The position numbers and the translations under genes were made by a program. Positions 53,388-63,453 of a stretch of DNA of 64,000 nt are shown piece by piece (within the stretch, counting starts at the first letter, position 1; every line of letters starts with the position of its first letter). The DNA is from Paraburkholderia sabiae (lineage in GTDB: Bacteria > Pseudomonadota > Gammaproteobacteria > Burkholderiales > Burkholderiaceae): NCBI RefSeq assembly GCF_030412785.1, contig NZ_CP125298.1:1-64000 (forward strand), in the 5' to 3' direction. A model generated the notes under the pieces. That model ran no database searches. It saw only the letters and a program-made list of their open reading frames with translations, and was not told the origin of the DNA.

Positions 53388-54425
53388 ATGAAGATTGCGA
53401 CCGTTGGAATCGATCTGGCGAAAAACGTGTTTCAGGTCCACGGTGTAAATGAACACGGCAGATGCGTCCTGAAGAAGCAGCTCAAGCGCGGCCAGATGAT
53501 CGAGTTCTTCGCGAACATGCAGCCAAGCCTCGTTGGGATGGAAGCATGCGGCGGCGCTCATTATTGGGCTCGCCGGCTGCAGGCGCTTGGCCACATGGTA
53601 AGACTGATGGCACCGCAATTTGTGAAGCCATATGTAAAGACGAACAAGAACGACGCCGCAGATGCGGAGGCCATCTGCGAAGCCGTCGCCAGACCGAACA
53701 TGCGATTTGTACCCCTCAAGAACGTTGAGCAACAAGCAATGCTGGCTATACACCGTGCCCGTCAGGGCTTCGTTATCGCGCGCACTGCGCAGGCCAACCA
53801 GATCCGCGGACTGCTGGCCGAATTCGGGATAGTCTTCCCTCAAGGTCTGGCGAATGTCCGCAGTAGCACACGTGAGGCGATTGAAGACGGGAGCAACGAA
53901 CTGCCCAGTAACTTCCGGCTTCTGATCGCACGACTGCTCGATCACCTCGCTGAGCTCGACAAGCAGGTCGAAGAGCTCGAGGTTCAGATCCGGAGCGCCC
54001 ACCGTACGAATGAAATGAGCCGAAAGCTCGAGAAAATACCTGGCATTGGACCAATTACGGCGAGTGCGCTTGTGGCGACGATTGGCGATGCCCGTGACTT
54101 CACCAATGGGCGACAACTTGCCGCCTGGATGGGATTAGTGCCGGGTCAATCATCGAGCGGCGGAAAGACGATGCTCCTCGGTATCAGCAAACGAGGTGAC
54201 GTTTATTTGCGAACCTTGCTCATTCACGGTGCGCGTGCAGCGTTAAGAGCGTTCCAGAACAAGGCCGACCAAGGCGGCGACAACTGGCTCCGTAAGCTCC
54301 TCGAACGACGCCACTTCAATATAGCCGCGGTTGCGCTTGCGAATAAAAACGCGCGTGTCATCTGGGCTCTACTTGCTCGCAACCAACAGTATCAGGCGAA
54401 CGGTAAGATGAGCCCAGCAGTTTAG
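53388..54425 (+). CDS. IS110-family (IS1111-type) transposase, copy 2
   Basis: 345 residues from MKIATVGIDLAKNVFQVHGV, GAGAGGAG upstream. RuvC-like DEDD domain (IDLAKN; PSLVGMEACGGAHYWARRL; NKNDAADAEAICEA) and C-terminal domain (IPGIGPITASALVATIGD; GLVPGQSSSGGKTMLLGISK). Related to but clearly distinct from copy 1. Intact. Confidence 0.94.
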   Translation: MKIATVGIDLAKNVFQVHGVNEHGRCVLKKQLKRGQMIEFFANMQPSLVGMEACGGAHYWARRLQALGHMVRLMAPQFVKPYVKTNKNDAADAEAICEAVARPNMRFVPLKNVEQQAMLAIHRARQGFVIARTAQANQIRGLLAEFGIVFPQGLANVRSSTREAIEDGSNELPSNFRLLIARLLDHLAELDKQVEELEVQIRSAHRTNEMSRKLEKIPGIGPITASALVATIGDARDFTNGRQLAAWMGLVPGQSSSGGKTMLLGISKRGDVYLRTLLIHGARAALRAFQNKADQGGDNWLRKLLERRHFNIAAVALANKNARVIWALLARNQQYQANGKMSPAV

Positions 54426-54717
54426 GCGAGTAGCGCTCAGGTTTCGAACTGGCGTTGCAGCAACAGAGGAGAATTTGTACACCCCATAGATTGCTCAGGC
54501 GTTCACGCAGTGATGGCAAAACAGGTTGGACCGTGATCGGAGAAGCCCGCTACTACCAAAGCGCCAACTGAGCGCGATTCAGTGTTGGGGAGCCGATCAG
54601 CGTATTCCATCAGGGACGGTTCGGGCCATGGGCCTAACGAAAAGTCCGGATACATGGCTGCAATCTTCTTCCTGTGCCCATCATCGAAAGACCGCTTGGC
54701 AAACCGGGGGCGTCCAT
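54426..54717 (+). ncRNA. Candidate bridge-RNA region of the IS1111-type element, copy 2
   Basis: 292 bp of non-coding sequence after the transposase. Blocks such as GATTGCAGCCATG, TCCCTGATGGAATA and TTGCCATCAC (as read on the minus strand) are shared with the same region of copy 1. The RNA is inferred from family knowledge. Confidence 0.35.
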
Positions 54718-56258
54718 ACATGGTAGTAGGAAGGCCCACGCACATTGGCATGCATGAGCGGCAATTCGGTCTGGGCAGCAGCCGTATCAGTCTTGCTTTC
54801 AAGACCATTCTTCAGTGTCGAGGCGATGAACCGGTAGCTCGGCGCCTTGAGATCGATGGCTCGCCGGCAGGCGGCTTCCAGCCTGGCATGCCCGTAGTCC
54901 TTGCCCATGCGCAGCACGCCCAGGCAGGCTCGGTAAGCCTGCTGTGGATGCTGGCGGCCGCCCAGCAGGTGCTCGATGACGGCGGCGGTATGCGGGCCGA
55001 TGTCCGTCGCCCACCTGATCAGGCGCTGGGGATTCCATTCGGTGGTCGCAGCACGATGATTCGGCGGCATGTGCGCGCGGATCGTGCTGTGGTGTCCACG
55101 GCGATCGCTTCGCGCGTGTGCGGCAATACGCTGGCCGCGCAGGAAGATCTCGACGGTTGAGGCGGTGTAACGCACCTCGACCTGCGCGCGTGCATGGGTG
55201 TACGACACGGAGTAGTAGTGCTCGTCGACTTCGACGTGATAGTCGATGCCGACACGGGCAACCTTCCATTGCGCGTACTGGTAAGGACGTTCCGGTAGCG
55301 GCCTGAGTGCAGGACGATCGAGCGCCTCGAACGCACTGCGGCGGCATCCGGGCAGCTTCCTGAAGGGCTTGTTGTTCAGCGGCACGAGCAACGCGGCGAT
55401 CGCGCGATTGGCCTCCTCGAGACTGAACAGTCGCTGGTTGCGCAGACGCGCGAGAATCCAGCGCTGCGCCAGCAACACCGCCTGTTCTACTTTCGCCTTG
55501 TCGCGGGGCCGACCCGAACGTGCTGGGATGATGGCCACCGAGTAATGCGCCGCCATCTCGCCATAGGTGCGGTTGACGACAGGATCATAGAAGCTCGCCT
55601 TGTGAACGCCCGACTTCAGATTGTCGGGCACCAGGATCTCGACACAGCCGCCGAAGAAGGTGAATGCGCGTACGTGCGAACCGATCCAGTCAGGCAACTG
55701 CTGCGTCCATGTCACTTCCGCGTACGTGTAGTTGGACGCGCCGAGCGTGGCGACGAACAGTTCGGCCTCGCGAATCTCGCCGGTATGTGGATCGACGATG
55801 CCGAGCCTGTTACCAGAGTAGTCGATGAACAGCTTTTCGCCGGGCACGTGGGTCTGACGAAGCGTCACCGGTAACTACGCCGCCCAGCGTTCGTAGTGCT
55901 TGCAGAACCAGCTATAGCCGTAACCGTCGGGCTCCTGGGCTTTGTACTCGTTCCACAGCAGGTCGAGCGTCACACCTTTCCTGCCCAGCTCTCGATGTAT
56001 CCGCGACCAGTCTGGCAGCGGACGCGGGCACCGCGAGGCAGGCACCGGCGGGAACAGGCGTGCATCAAGTGCCTGCTCGTCAAGCTGCATGAGCTGTTCG
56101 TAGCCCAGTTGCGTTCGCCTGGCCCGCTGGAGGTACTCCCATACCGTCGATACCGAGGCGCCGATGGTGCTGGCGATCTCGCGCTGGCTGCGCTGGCAGC
56201 CGTAGTGCAGTCGCAGGACTTCCTTGATTTGCCGCATGGATAACCTTTTATTCGGCAT
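54681..56258 (-). pseudogene. istA: istA of IS21-E with an internal amber codon
   Basis: Minus-strand frame: MPNKRLSMRQIKEVLRLHYG, HTH (SQREIASTIGASVSTVWEYL), then ERWAA followed by TAG (55875-55877), then the same frame continues [20 protein letters not shown] through the DDE core ([31 protein letters not shown]) to [11 protein letters not shown], where IS110 begins. The last codons ([12 protein letters not shown]) are IS110 sequence. A single nonsense substitution inactivates it unless suppressed; GTG 55868 could restart the catalytic part. Confidence 0.88.
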
Positions 56259-56519
56259 TCGCACCCTCGACAAAAAGGTCGAGCGTGCCATGGTTATCCG
56301 CGTCGCTACTTCATCGCCTCAGTGTTCGCCCGAGCGTCGAAAGTGCGTTCGGGCGGCTGTGGAATCTGTGTTCGGTTTGCCGTGGAATTCGTGTTCGGCT
56401 TGCCGTGGAATCAGCGTTCGATTACGCGTGGAATACGCACACAGGGCCCGGGTGGGTCAGATTTACTTCGACGAATCGCCGAAAGGCGGGTCAGAATTCA
56501 ATCGGCGTTGACAGCTTGC

Positions 56520-57407
56520 AGACAGGGAGCGCGAAGTCGGTGAGAAGGAACGGGAGCTGCAATATCGGCAAACCCGTATCGACCAGCTCACGCATGAACT
56601 CTCGGTCATCAAACGGCAACAGTTCGGCAAGCGCAGCGAGCAGCTCAATACGGAACAGATGAGCCTGCTCGACGAAGCGGTCGATACGGATCTGGCCGCG
56701 ATCGAGGCCGAGCTCGAGCAGCTTCAGCCAGATACGCCCGAACGCAAATCACGACAGCAACGTGCGCGACGCGCACCATTGCCGGCGCATCTGCCGCGCA
56801 CCGACATTCATCACGACCCGGATACCACGACATGTCACTGCGGCTGCGAGCTCGAGCGCATTGGCGAAGACATCAGCGAGAAGCTTGACTACACGCCAGG
56901 CGTGTTCACAGTCGAGCGACATATCCGCGGCAAGTGGGTGTGCCGTCAATGCGAGACGCTGACACAGGAACCCGTGCCCGCGCACATCATCGACAAGGGC
57001 ATCCCGACGGCCGCGCTGTTGGCCTGGGTGCTGGTATCGAAGTTCGCCGATCATCTGCCGCTGTACCGGCTTGAACGCATCTGCGCCCGCGGAGGGCTGG
57101 CGATCCCTCAGTCGACACTGGGCGACTGGGTGGGCGTGTGCGGCGTGCGACTGCAGCCGCTGGTCGATGCACTGCGCGAACAGATCCTGCGTCAGGGTGT
57201 ACTGCATGCGGATGAAACGCCTGTGCAGATGCTCAGTCCGGGCAAAGGCAAGACACATCGTGCGTATCTGTGGGCGTATGCCACGACCCAATACGCGTCG
57301 CTTAAGGCGGTCGTGTATGACTTCGCCGACAGCCGCGCTGGCGAGCATGCGCGCGCCTTCCTGGGCGACTGGCAGGGCAAGCTGGTGTGCGACGACTATA
57401 GCGGCTA
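56520..57407 (+). pseudogene. tnpC: IS66-2 tnpC, piece 2 (zinc ribbon and catalytic N-half)
   Basis: Resumes as DREREVGEKERELQYRQ (coiled coil), KRQQFGKRSEQL, zinc-ribbon CHCGCELERIGEDISEKL, and the first two catalytic Asp regions (VLHADETPVQML; KLVCDDYSGY). It is cut at SGY by the RIT element. The apparent C-terminus to 57477 is RIT sequence. Confidence 0.9.
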
Positions 57408-57532
57408 TGTTGCGGCCCGAGTTATGTGGCCGCAGTTTGAGATGAACTGGAGCGGGCACCGGTTTATCATCGGTTGACACAACATAAATAGTAGCGCCTG
57501 CTGGTAGTCCTTCTGCAGTCCGGAGGTCTACC

Positions 57533-58756
57533 ATGTTCGAAACGATCTTCAATACCGATTGTGCGGTGACGCGCCACCGCACTGGTCCGCTGGCCCGCGA
57601 GCGCGCTAGGTATCTGTACCGTTGCGCGTCTCAAGGGGCGACCGCTAAGTCACTACGCCTGAAGGCGCGCTCGACCGTGTGGGTTGCTGCACGGATGTCG
57701 ATACAGGACTTTGGTTGGGTGAGCGCCGAGCGGTTGCGCGAGATTGTCTGCGGATGCACGGAACCGGTGGTGGCACCATCGACGGCTTCGACATTAGTTC
57801 GATCGGCACGCGCATGGCTAAAGTTTCTAGGGTGGTGGCATGAGCCGCAAGAGCCGGTCCCCTTCAAAGAAGATCTCGAGCGCTTCGTCAGTTGGATGCG
57901 TGACGAACGCGAGTTGACAGCGTGCACTGTTGATCAATGGCGTTACCGAGCGATCAGGTTCCTGTGCTGGTGTGCTGACACCGGACTCAACCTCGCAACG
58001 CTGCAGCCCAGGGATATCGACTCCTACTTTGCTACCTATGGTGTGCAACACTGGTCACGGGTCTCAAGCAGACACATGGCGAACTTTCTCCGCATATTCC
58101 TCCGCCACGCGGCCAGTATCGGTGCATGTAGGCCGGGGCTCTCCGATTCAATCCAGTGCGGTCCGCGATATGCCCTTGAATCACTACCCTATGCGCTGGA
58201 CTGGGAAGATGTGCGACGTGTGATCGCCGGTGCATACGGTGACGATGAGCGCAGCGTTCGCGACCGTGCAATTCTCCTGCTGTTGGCCGTATATGGATTG
58301 CGCAGAGGAGAGGTGGCCGCGCTCCGGATCGACCAGGTCGACCGTGCGAATGGTCGACTGCAAATATGGCGACTAAAGCGCCGCCAACCTCAGATTTACC
58401 CACTTGTTTCGCCTGTTGCAGAAGCGCTGGGACGCTACATTGACGAGGCACGGCCCGCAGTAGGATCTGCGGAAATATTTATCCGGGTACGTGCGCCGCG
58501 TGTGCCCATCACGGCACCAGCAATCTATAACATCGTTAATCGGCGGTTACTCGCGCTCGGGCTTCAGGCCGCCCATCTCGGCCCCCATGCCCTGCGGCAT
58601 TCATGTGCAGCACGGTTGCTGGCGAAAGGCCTGACCATCAAGGAGATCGGCGATCATCTCGGGCATCGAACCTCCATGCCGACGATGACCTACACGAAGG
58701 TTGATCTGGCGTCACTGCGTCAGGTGGCCGAACTTGACCTGGGAGGCCTGCAATGA
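57533..58756 (+). CDS. RIT recombinase A (tyrosine recombinase)
   Basis: 407 residues. N-terminal core-binding domain (STLVRSARAWLKFLGWWHE; LTACTVDQWRYRAIRFLCWC) and catalytic domain with Arg in YGLRRGEVAALR, HALRHSCAARLL, LGHRTSMPTMTYTKVD. GGAGG upstream. The stop overlaps the next ATG (ATGA). Confidence 0.93.
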   Translation: MFETIFNTDCAVTRHRTGPLARERARYLYRCASQGATAKSLRLKARSTVWVAARMSIQDFGWVSAERLREIVCGCTEPVVAPSTASTLVRSARAWLKFLGWWHEPQEPVPFKEDLERFVSWMRDERELTACTVDQWRYRAIRFLCWCADTGLNLATLQPRDIDSYFATYGVQHWSRVSSRHMANFLRIFLRHAASIGACRPGLSDSIQCGPRYALESLPYALDWEDVRRVIAGAYGDDERSVRDRAILLLLAVYGLRRGEVAALRIDQVDRANGRLQIWRLKRRQPQIYPLVSPVAEALGRYIDEARPAVGSAEIFIRVRAPRVPITAPAIYNIVNRRLLALGLQAAHLGPHALRHSCAARLLAKGLTIKEIGDHLGHRTSMPTMTYTKVDLASLRQVAELDLGGLQ

Positions 58757-59709
58757 CATCTAGCGAAATCGTCGCTGCATACCTCACCGCGCGACGGGCC
58801 CAAGGAGTGCAGCTCAAAAGCGCTGCGAGAACACTTCGGCAGTTTGTACGTGTCATCGACAACCGGTCGCTGGACGCCCTAACGTCTCAGGACATAGCGG
58901 CATTCCTCCAAGGGCGTGGCGCTTTGAGTGGCACCTGGAGGACCAGGCGAAGCTTGTTGACTGGCCTGTACCGGTTTGCCGTCGCGCGCGGTTACGCATT
59001 CTCATCGCCGTTGCCGGAGCTTCTCCCAAAGTTGCCGCCATCGTTGACGCCATATGTCTACTCGCGAGAGGAGCTGCAGCGGCTGTTCAGCGCTACCGCG
59101 ATACTCGATTCGCCATGGAGCCGTCTGCAGGCAGACACGTACCGAACCCTGTTGCTGTTGCTATATGGCGCAGGGCTCCGAGTCAGTGAGGCAATCGGAC
59201 TCAAATTGAGGGACGTCGATCTTAGCGGGCACGTGCTAACCGTTCGCAATTCGAAGTTTTACAAGAGCCGGTTGGTTCCGGTGGGCCCGCAACTGGTAAC
59301 GGCGCTGAACGACTACCTCGATCGGCGCAGCAACTTGCCCTTCCCAGAAGGCCCGGACTCGTCATTCCTGTGTTCGCGCTCTGGCTGTCGTCTTTACTAC
59401 CAGCGAGTGGTCACGCTGTTCCAGCGCGTCCGCGCAGCGGCAAACATCCCAATCCCCGCTGGTGAGCGACGACCACCACGACTTCACGACCTTCGCCACA
59501 CTGCAGCTGTACATAGGGTACTGCATTGGTACCGCACCGGCAAAAATGTGCAGGCTCTTCTTCCACATCTGGCCACGTATCTCGGGCATGTTGATATCAG
59601 GGCGACGCAGCGGTACCTTCAGATGACACCCGAGTTGCTTCAGGAGGCCAGCTACCGTTTCGCCATCTATGCGAGACAGACATCCGTATCGGAGGCTGAT
59701 GATGCATGA
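58753..59709 (+). CDS. RIT recombinase B (tyrosine recombinase)
   Basis: 318 residues, overlapping the first gene by 4 nt. Catalytic residues in YGAGLRVSEAIGL, HDLRHTAAVHRVL and LGHVDIRATQRYLQM; an insertion (HWYRTGKNVQALLP) lies between the HxxR and GH motifs. All three trio members are needed together in known RIT elements. Confidence 0.93.
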   Translation: MTSSEIVAAYLTARRAQGVQLKSAARTLRQFVRVIDNRSLDALTSQDIAAFLQGRGALSGTWRTRRSLLTGLYRFAVARGYAFSSPLPELLPKLPPSLTPYVYSREELQRLFSATAILDSPWSRLQADTYRTLLLLLYGAGLRVSEAIGLKLRDVDLSGHVLTVRNSKFYKSRLVPVGPQLVTALNDYLDRRSNLPFPEGPDSSFLCSRSGCRLYYQRVVTLFQRVRAAANIPIPAGERRPPRLHDLRHTAAVHRVLHWYRTGKNVQALLPHLATYLGHVDIRATQRYLQMTPELLQEASYRFAIYARQTSVSEADDA

Positions 59710-60700
59710 TCACGACCTTCTCGGGCCTTGGGTTCGACGATTCCTGCTTGAACATCTTGTTGCCGAGCGTAACCTGTCACACAACACGCAGGTCAGCTAC
59801 CGCGATACGTTAACCTTGCTGCTGCCGTTCATCAGTCGTGAGGCGAAGGTGCCGGTCGACCGGTTGTCCGTGAAAGACGTCTCGGCAGTGCTGGTTCGTG
59901 TTTTTATGGATTACCTCGAACGTAATCGAGGTTGCAGAACAGTCACGCGCAACCAGCGACTTGCAGCGATTCACTCGCTCGCCCGTTTCATCGGAATGCG
60001 TTCGCCGGAGCACTTGGACTGGTGCGCGCAGGTTCGTTCAATACCGTTCAAGAAGACCACGAAAACGGTGGTCGGCTATCTCGACAGGCATGAAATAGAT
60101 GCGATCCTGCGCGTCCCAGACTGCCACACTGAGCTCGGTATGCGTGATTACGCGCTGCTTCTGTTTCTCTACAACAGTGGTGCGCGTGCCAACGAAGCGG
60201 CATCGTTGCAAATCGGTAACCTTGGACTTGGCACATCAGCATCGGTGCGCATCCTGGGCAAAGGCAACAAGTGGCGAATATGTCCGTTATGGCCGACAAC
60301 GGCTGCGACTTTGCGACCACTCGTCGCGAGCAGCAACTCTGAGGCCCCGGTGTTTCGGGGACGGACTGGCGACCGCATGACCAGGTTCGGAGTTCACCGG
60401 ATCGTGGCAGCGTGTGCGGCGAAAGCGGCTGACCAGGTCGACTCGATGCGAGGCAAACGGATCAGCCCGCATACCATTCGGCATACAACCGCGGTCCACC
60501 TGCTCAGAGCTGGAGTTGACATCAACACGATACGAGCTTGGCTCGGCCATGTCTCGGTGGATACAACGAACGTCTACGCGGAGGTCGATCTGGAAATGAA
60601 GGCGCGGGCATTGGCGTGTCTGGACGTCACGGGTTTGCCTCGACCCAGAAGCGCTCGCGCATCCAAGCCGTCCATCATGGAGTTCCTGCAGCGACTATAA
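59699..60700 (+). CDS. RIT recombinase C (tyrosine recombinase)
   Basis: 333 residues from ATG 59699 or 59702 (MMHDHDLLGPWVRRFLLEHL), overlapping the second gene. Core-binding domain (RNLSHNTQVSYRDTLTLLL), catalytic YNSGARANEAASL, HTIRHTTAVHLL, WLGHVSVDTTNVYAEVD. It resembles the truncated recombinase at 30669-31365. Confidence 0.92.
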   Translation: MMHDHDLLGPWVRRFLLEHLVAERNLSHNTQVSYRDTLTLLLPFISREAKVPVDRLSVKDVSAVLVRVFMDYLERNRGCRTVTRNQRLAAIHSLARFIGMRSPEHLDWCAQVRSIPFKKTTKTVVGYLDRHEIDAILRVPDCHTELGMRDYALLLFLYNSGARANEAASLQIGNLGLGTSASVRILGKGNKWRICPLWPTTAATLRPLVASSNSEAPVFRGRTGDRMTRFGVHRIVAACAAKAADQVDSMRGKRISPHTIRHTTAVHLLRAGVDINTIRAWLGHVSVDTTNVYAEVDLEMKARALACLDVTGLPRPRSARASKPSIMEFLQRL

Positions 60701-60974
60701 ACTTCATCCCGTTGCTTATGTGCGCGCGAAGCCGCTGAAACGTCGCGAACGGCGGCTTCGATTCACCGTCCGCAACATATCTCGGGCCGCAACATAGCCG
60801 CCGTTGTACTAAACCGCTGACGCGGTAGTGGGAGGTGGGCACAGGTCTATGACTGACGTTTCATGAAGTGGGTCGTCTGGCGCTGAACCCCAGCGAAGCG
60901 GTGACCGGTATCACCAGGAGCAGTATGTGAACGCCCGGTTGGGCATTCCACCCACTGCTTCCAGGAGGCTCGCC

Positions 60975-61853
60975 ATGACGCCACTGCGCCAACGCATGCT
61001 GCATGACATGCAGATCCGCAACCTTGCAGATAATACCCAGAAGTCCTATCTGATTCAGGTATCCAGTTTCGCCCGACACTTCCGCCGTTCTCCCGAACTG
61101 CTGGGTCCCGAAGAGATCCGGGCCTGGCTCATCTATCTCCGCGAAGAACGCAAGCTGGCACCCGCCAGTCTCAGCCCGGCGATCGGTGCACTGCGCTTTC
61201 TCTATCGCGTGACGCTCAAACGTGACTGGAGTGACGAGGATTTCCCATTGCCCAGGAAGCCGGTCCGCCTGCCCGTTATCCTCAGCCTGGAGGAGATCAC
61301 CACCTTCTTCGACTCGATCCCCAGCCTGAAGCATCGGACCATCCTGATGGTTGCCTACGCAGCCGGCCTGCGCGCGTCGGAAGTCGCCCACCTGAAGGTC
61401 ACGGACATCGACAGCAAGCGCATGGTCATCCGTGTGAACCAGGGCAAGAACCGCAAGGATCGCTACGTCATGCTCTCGCCGCGTCTGCTCGAGATCCTCA
61501 GAACGTACTGGCAGGACGCTCACCCCCGCGGCTGGCTGTTTCCCGGTGATATTCCTGGACACCCCATCACGCGGGGCGCCGTCTCGCGAATCTGCGCTCT
61601 CGCACGCCAACGATGTGGCATCCAGAAGCCGATAACACCGCATTCCCTAAGGCATGCGTTCGCCACGCATCTGCTGGAAGCCGGTACCGATGTGCGCAGG
61701 ATCCAGCTGCTCATGGGCCATAGGTCCCTCGCGACTACTTCGCGCTACCTGAGAATCGCGACCAGCACCGTGTGTGCCACAGCGAGTCCCTTCGATCTGC
61801 TGCCGCACCCCGCACCGATTCCATCGCCGCCACCTGCGCCCGAGTACTTCTGA
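60975..61853 (+). CDS. Tyrosine recombinase of the IS91-type element, copy 2
   Basis: About 292 residues from MTPLRQRMLHDMQIRNLADN, AGGAGG just upstream; a longer frame starts at 60927. Catalytic motifs GLRASEVAHL, HSLRHAFATHLL, LMGHRSLATTSRYLRI. Nearly the same protein as at 32832. Intact. Confidence 0.92.
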   Translation: MTPLRQRMLHDMQIRNLADNTQKSYLIQVSSFARHFRRSPELLGPEEIRAWLIYLREERKLAPASLSPAIGALRFLYRVTLKRDWSDEDFPLPRKPVRLPVILSLEEITTFFDSIPSLKHRTILMVAYAAGLRASEVAHLKVTDIDSKRMVIRVNQGKNRKDRYVMLSPRLLEILRTYWQDAHPRGWLFPGDIPGHPITRGAVSRICALARQRCGIQKPITPHSLRHAFATHLLEAGTDVRRIQLLMGHRSLATTSRYLRIATSTVCATASPFDLLPHPAPIPSPPPAPEYF

Positions 61854-61861
61854 AGCCGGCG

Positions 61862-63067
61862 ATGCGCCCGGCGCTCGAAGTGGCGGACATCCTTCGCCGC
61901 TGTGGTCCGCAGTATCGGCAAACCCATGCCGAGGGGCTCACTCGTGTCCAGCGGCGGGTGATGAGTGCGATCGAGCTTTGTCGTACCGCCGCGCTTGGCG
62001 GGCATGTCGAGCGGTGCGACGCGTGCGGCCATCAGCGCATCGCCTACGACTCGTGCCGCAATAGACATTGCCCGAAGTGCCAGTCGCTCGCCCGCGCGCA
62101 ATGGCTTGAACGCCGGCAGGCCGAGCTGCTTCCCGAGACCGAGTACTTCCATGTCGTCTTCACGCTTCCCGAACCCATCGCGGCTCTCGCGTACCAGAAC
62201 AAACGCGTGCTCTACGACATGCTGTTTCGCGCCAGCGCCGAGACGCTGCGCACGATCGCCGCCGACCCCAGACATCTCGGTGCCGAAATCGGCTTCATCA
62301 CGATCCTGCACACGTGGGGGCAGAATCTGCTGCATCATCCGCACGTGCATTGCGTTGTGCCGGGCGGCGGCATCGCCCCGGATGGCGAGCACTGGATCGC
62401 CTGCCGTCCCGGCTTCTTCCTGCCGGTACGGGTCCTGTCACGGCTCTTCCGACGGCTCTTTACACAGCAGCTGCGCCGCGCATTCGACGCCGGCACGTTG
62501 CGCTTCCATGGCCAGCTCGAGCCGCTGCGTGATGCCCGGGCGTTCGCGGCCTGGCTTGCACCCGCGGCACGGGCGGAGTGGGTGGTCTACGCCAAGCCAC
62601 CCTTTGGCGGTGCCGAACACGTGCTCGATTACCTGGGCCGCTACACCCACCGCGTCGCCATCTCCAACAACCGGCTGCTCGCCTTCGACGGGCACACCGT
62701 GCAGTTCCGCTGGAAGGACTACCGGTACGAGTCCAGACAAAGAACCATGACGCTCACGGCCGACGAGTTCATCCGTCGCTTCCTGCTGCATGTGCTGCCT
62801 GACGGCTTCAAGCGCATTCGCAGCTACGGGTGGCTCGCCAACTGCCACCGTGCCGACAGGCTCGCCACCTGCAGGCAGCTGCTCGGTGTCGAGGCTCCCG
62901 CCGCTGCCGCAGCCGAGCCCGGGGAAGACTACCGTGACCGCTACCAGCGACTCACCGGCAGGTCACTGCGCGACTGCCCCGTCTGTGGCAAGGGACACAT
63001 GCTCCGCATCGAAGACATGCCCGGCAGCCTTCCACGAGCCCCGCCAGGTCCCACCCATGCGCGCTAG
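61862..63067 (+). CDS. IS91-type HUH transposase, copy 2
   Basis: 401 residues from MRPALEVADILRRCGPQYRQ, 8 bases after the recombinase stop. N-terminal zinc-binding domain (CDACGHQRIAYDSCRNRHCP, KCQSLA), HUH nuclease motif HHPHVHCVVPGGG, tyrosine region LDYLGRYTHRVAISNNRL, C-terminal CPVCGKGHML. It nicks one strand for rolling-circle transposition. Intact and the same length as the reconstructed copy 1. Confidence 0.93.
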   Translation: MRPALEVADILRRCGPQYRQTHAEGLTRVQRRVMSAIELCRTAALGGHVERCDACGHQRIAYDSCRNRHCPKCQSLARAQWLERRQAELLPETEYFHVVFTLPEPIAALAYQNKRVLYDMLFRASAETLRTIAADPRHLGAEIGFITILHTWGQNLLHHPHVHCVVPGGGIAPDGEHWIACRPGFFLPVRVLSRLFRRLFTQQLRRAFDAGTLRFHGQLEPLRDARAFAAWLAPAARAEWVVYAKPPFGGAEHVLDYLGRYTHRVAISNNRLLAFDGHTVQFRWKDYRYESRQRTMTLTADEFIRRFLLHVLPDGFKRIRSYGWLANCHRADRLATCRQLLGVEAPAAAAAEPGEDYRDRYQRLTGRSLRDCPVCGKGHMLRIEDMPGSLPRAPPGPTHAR

Positions 63068-63423
63068 TTGCCACCGCACCTGTTTCCGCACACGTTCGCC
63101 TTTCCTGAAGAGGTCAACGCGGCTGCACTCGTGCCTTCGATCTGCTGGCGCACCTGCGTACTCCAGAACGGCGGGTGATTTGCCGGTTCACCCGCACATT
63201 CCCGCTTCCTTTACACGTGATGCTTCCCACTCCCGTCAGAAGTACCGGTCTGATCGCCCCTGCAAGACATCACAAATTACCGCGGCGGTCATTCAATACC
63301 CATAGCGGCCACCGCCTGTGGAGCGGTTCAGCACAAACATTTTTTTGATTACCGGTCGCGGATCCGGTCCGACGACATGGTGATGCGCTGGTTGCCGCGA
63401 CCGCCAACCAAAAAAATCTCTGC

Positions 63424-63445
63424 AAAATGTTGCGCGCAACATTTT
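63424..63445. repeat. Perfect 22-bp palindrome at the IS91/IS66 junction
   Basis: Half-site AAAATGTTGCG followed by its exact complement. It contains the ATGTTGCG of the RIT tips, so it is probably two fused RIT-end half-sites left by insertion of the IS91-type unit. Confidence 0.6.
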
Positions 63446-63453
63446 AGCGGCTA

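Larger units (their letters stand above)
53309..54717 (+). mobile_element. IS110-family (IS1111-type) element, copy 2
   Basis: Bounded by ATGGACGCCCCC (53309-53320) and GGGGGCGTCCAT (54706-54717), as in copy 1. It is inserted in the short gap between istA and istB of IS21-E. Flanking sequence shares TAATGG upstream and CATG downstream with copy 1. Confidence 0.82.
52426..56440 (-). mobile_element. IS21-family element E, carrying IS1111-type copy 2
   Basis: Tips TGCGTATTCC (52426) and GGAATACGCA (56440). The target duplication CACAGGG is at 49796-49802 (left of IS21-C copy 2) and 56441-56447. Terminal repeats of the form TTCGGCTTGCCGTGGAAT recur near 56350-56435. Confidence 0.85.
57408..60796 (+). 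mobile_element. RIT (recombinase-in-trio) element
   Basis: Three overlapping tyrosine recombinase genes between inverted ends: left TGTTGCGGCCCGAG (57408), right CTCGGGCCGCAACA (60781-60794). An extra right-end-like sequence lies at 63424-63445, beyond IS91 copy 2, so the RIT tail itself may be split. The whole block to 63444 is flanked by the 9-bp repeat TAGCGGCTA (57399-57407, 63445-63453). Confidence 0.8.
60805..63424 (+). mobile_element. IS91-type element, copy 2 (uninterrupted)
   Basis: Left tip TTGTACTAAACCGCTGACG; right end runs to AAAAAAATCTCTGCA, after which copies 1 and 2 diverge. The 350 bp after the transposase hold no gene and are conserved between copies. It lies in the right tail of the RIT element. 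Confidence 0.82.

Noticed and set aside
56224..56511. Overlapping short frames at the IS21-E/IS21-D right ends
   Set aside because: They translate the tandem terminal repeats of the element ends, not genes.
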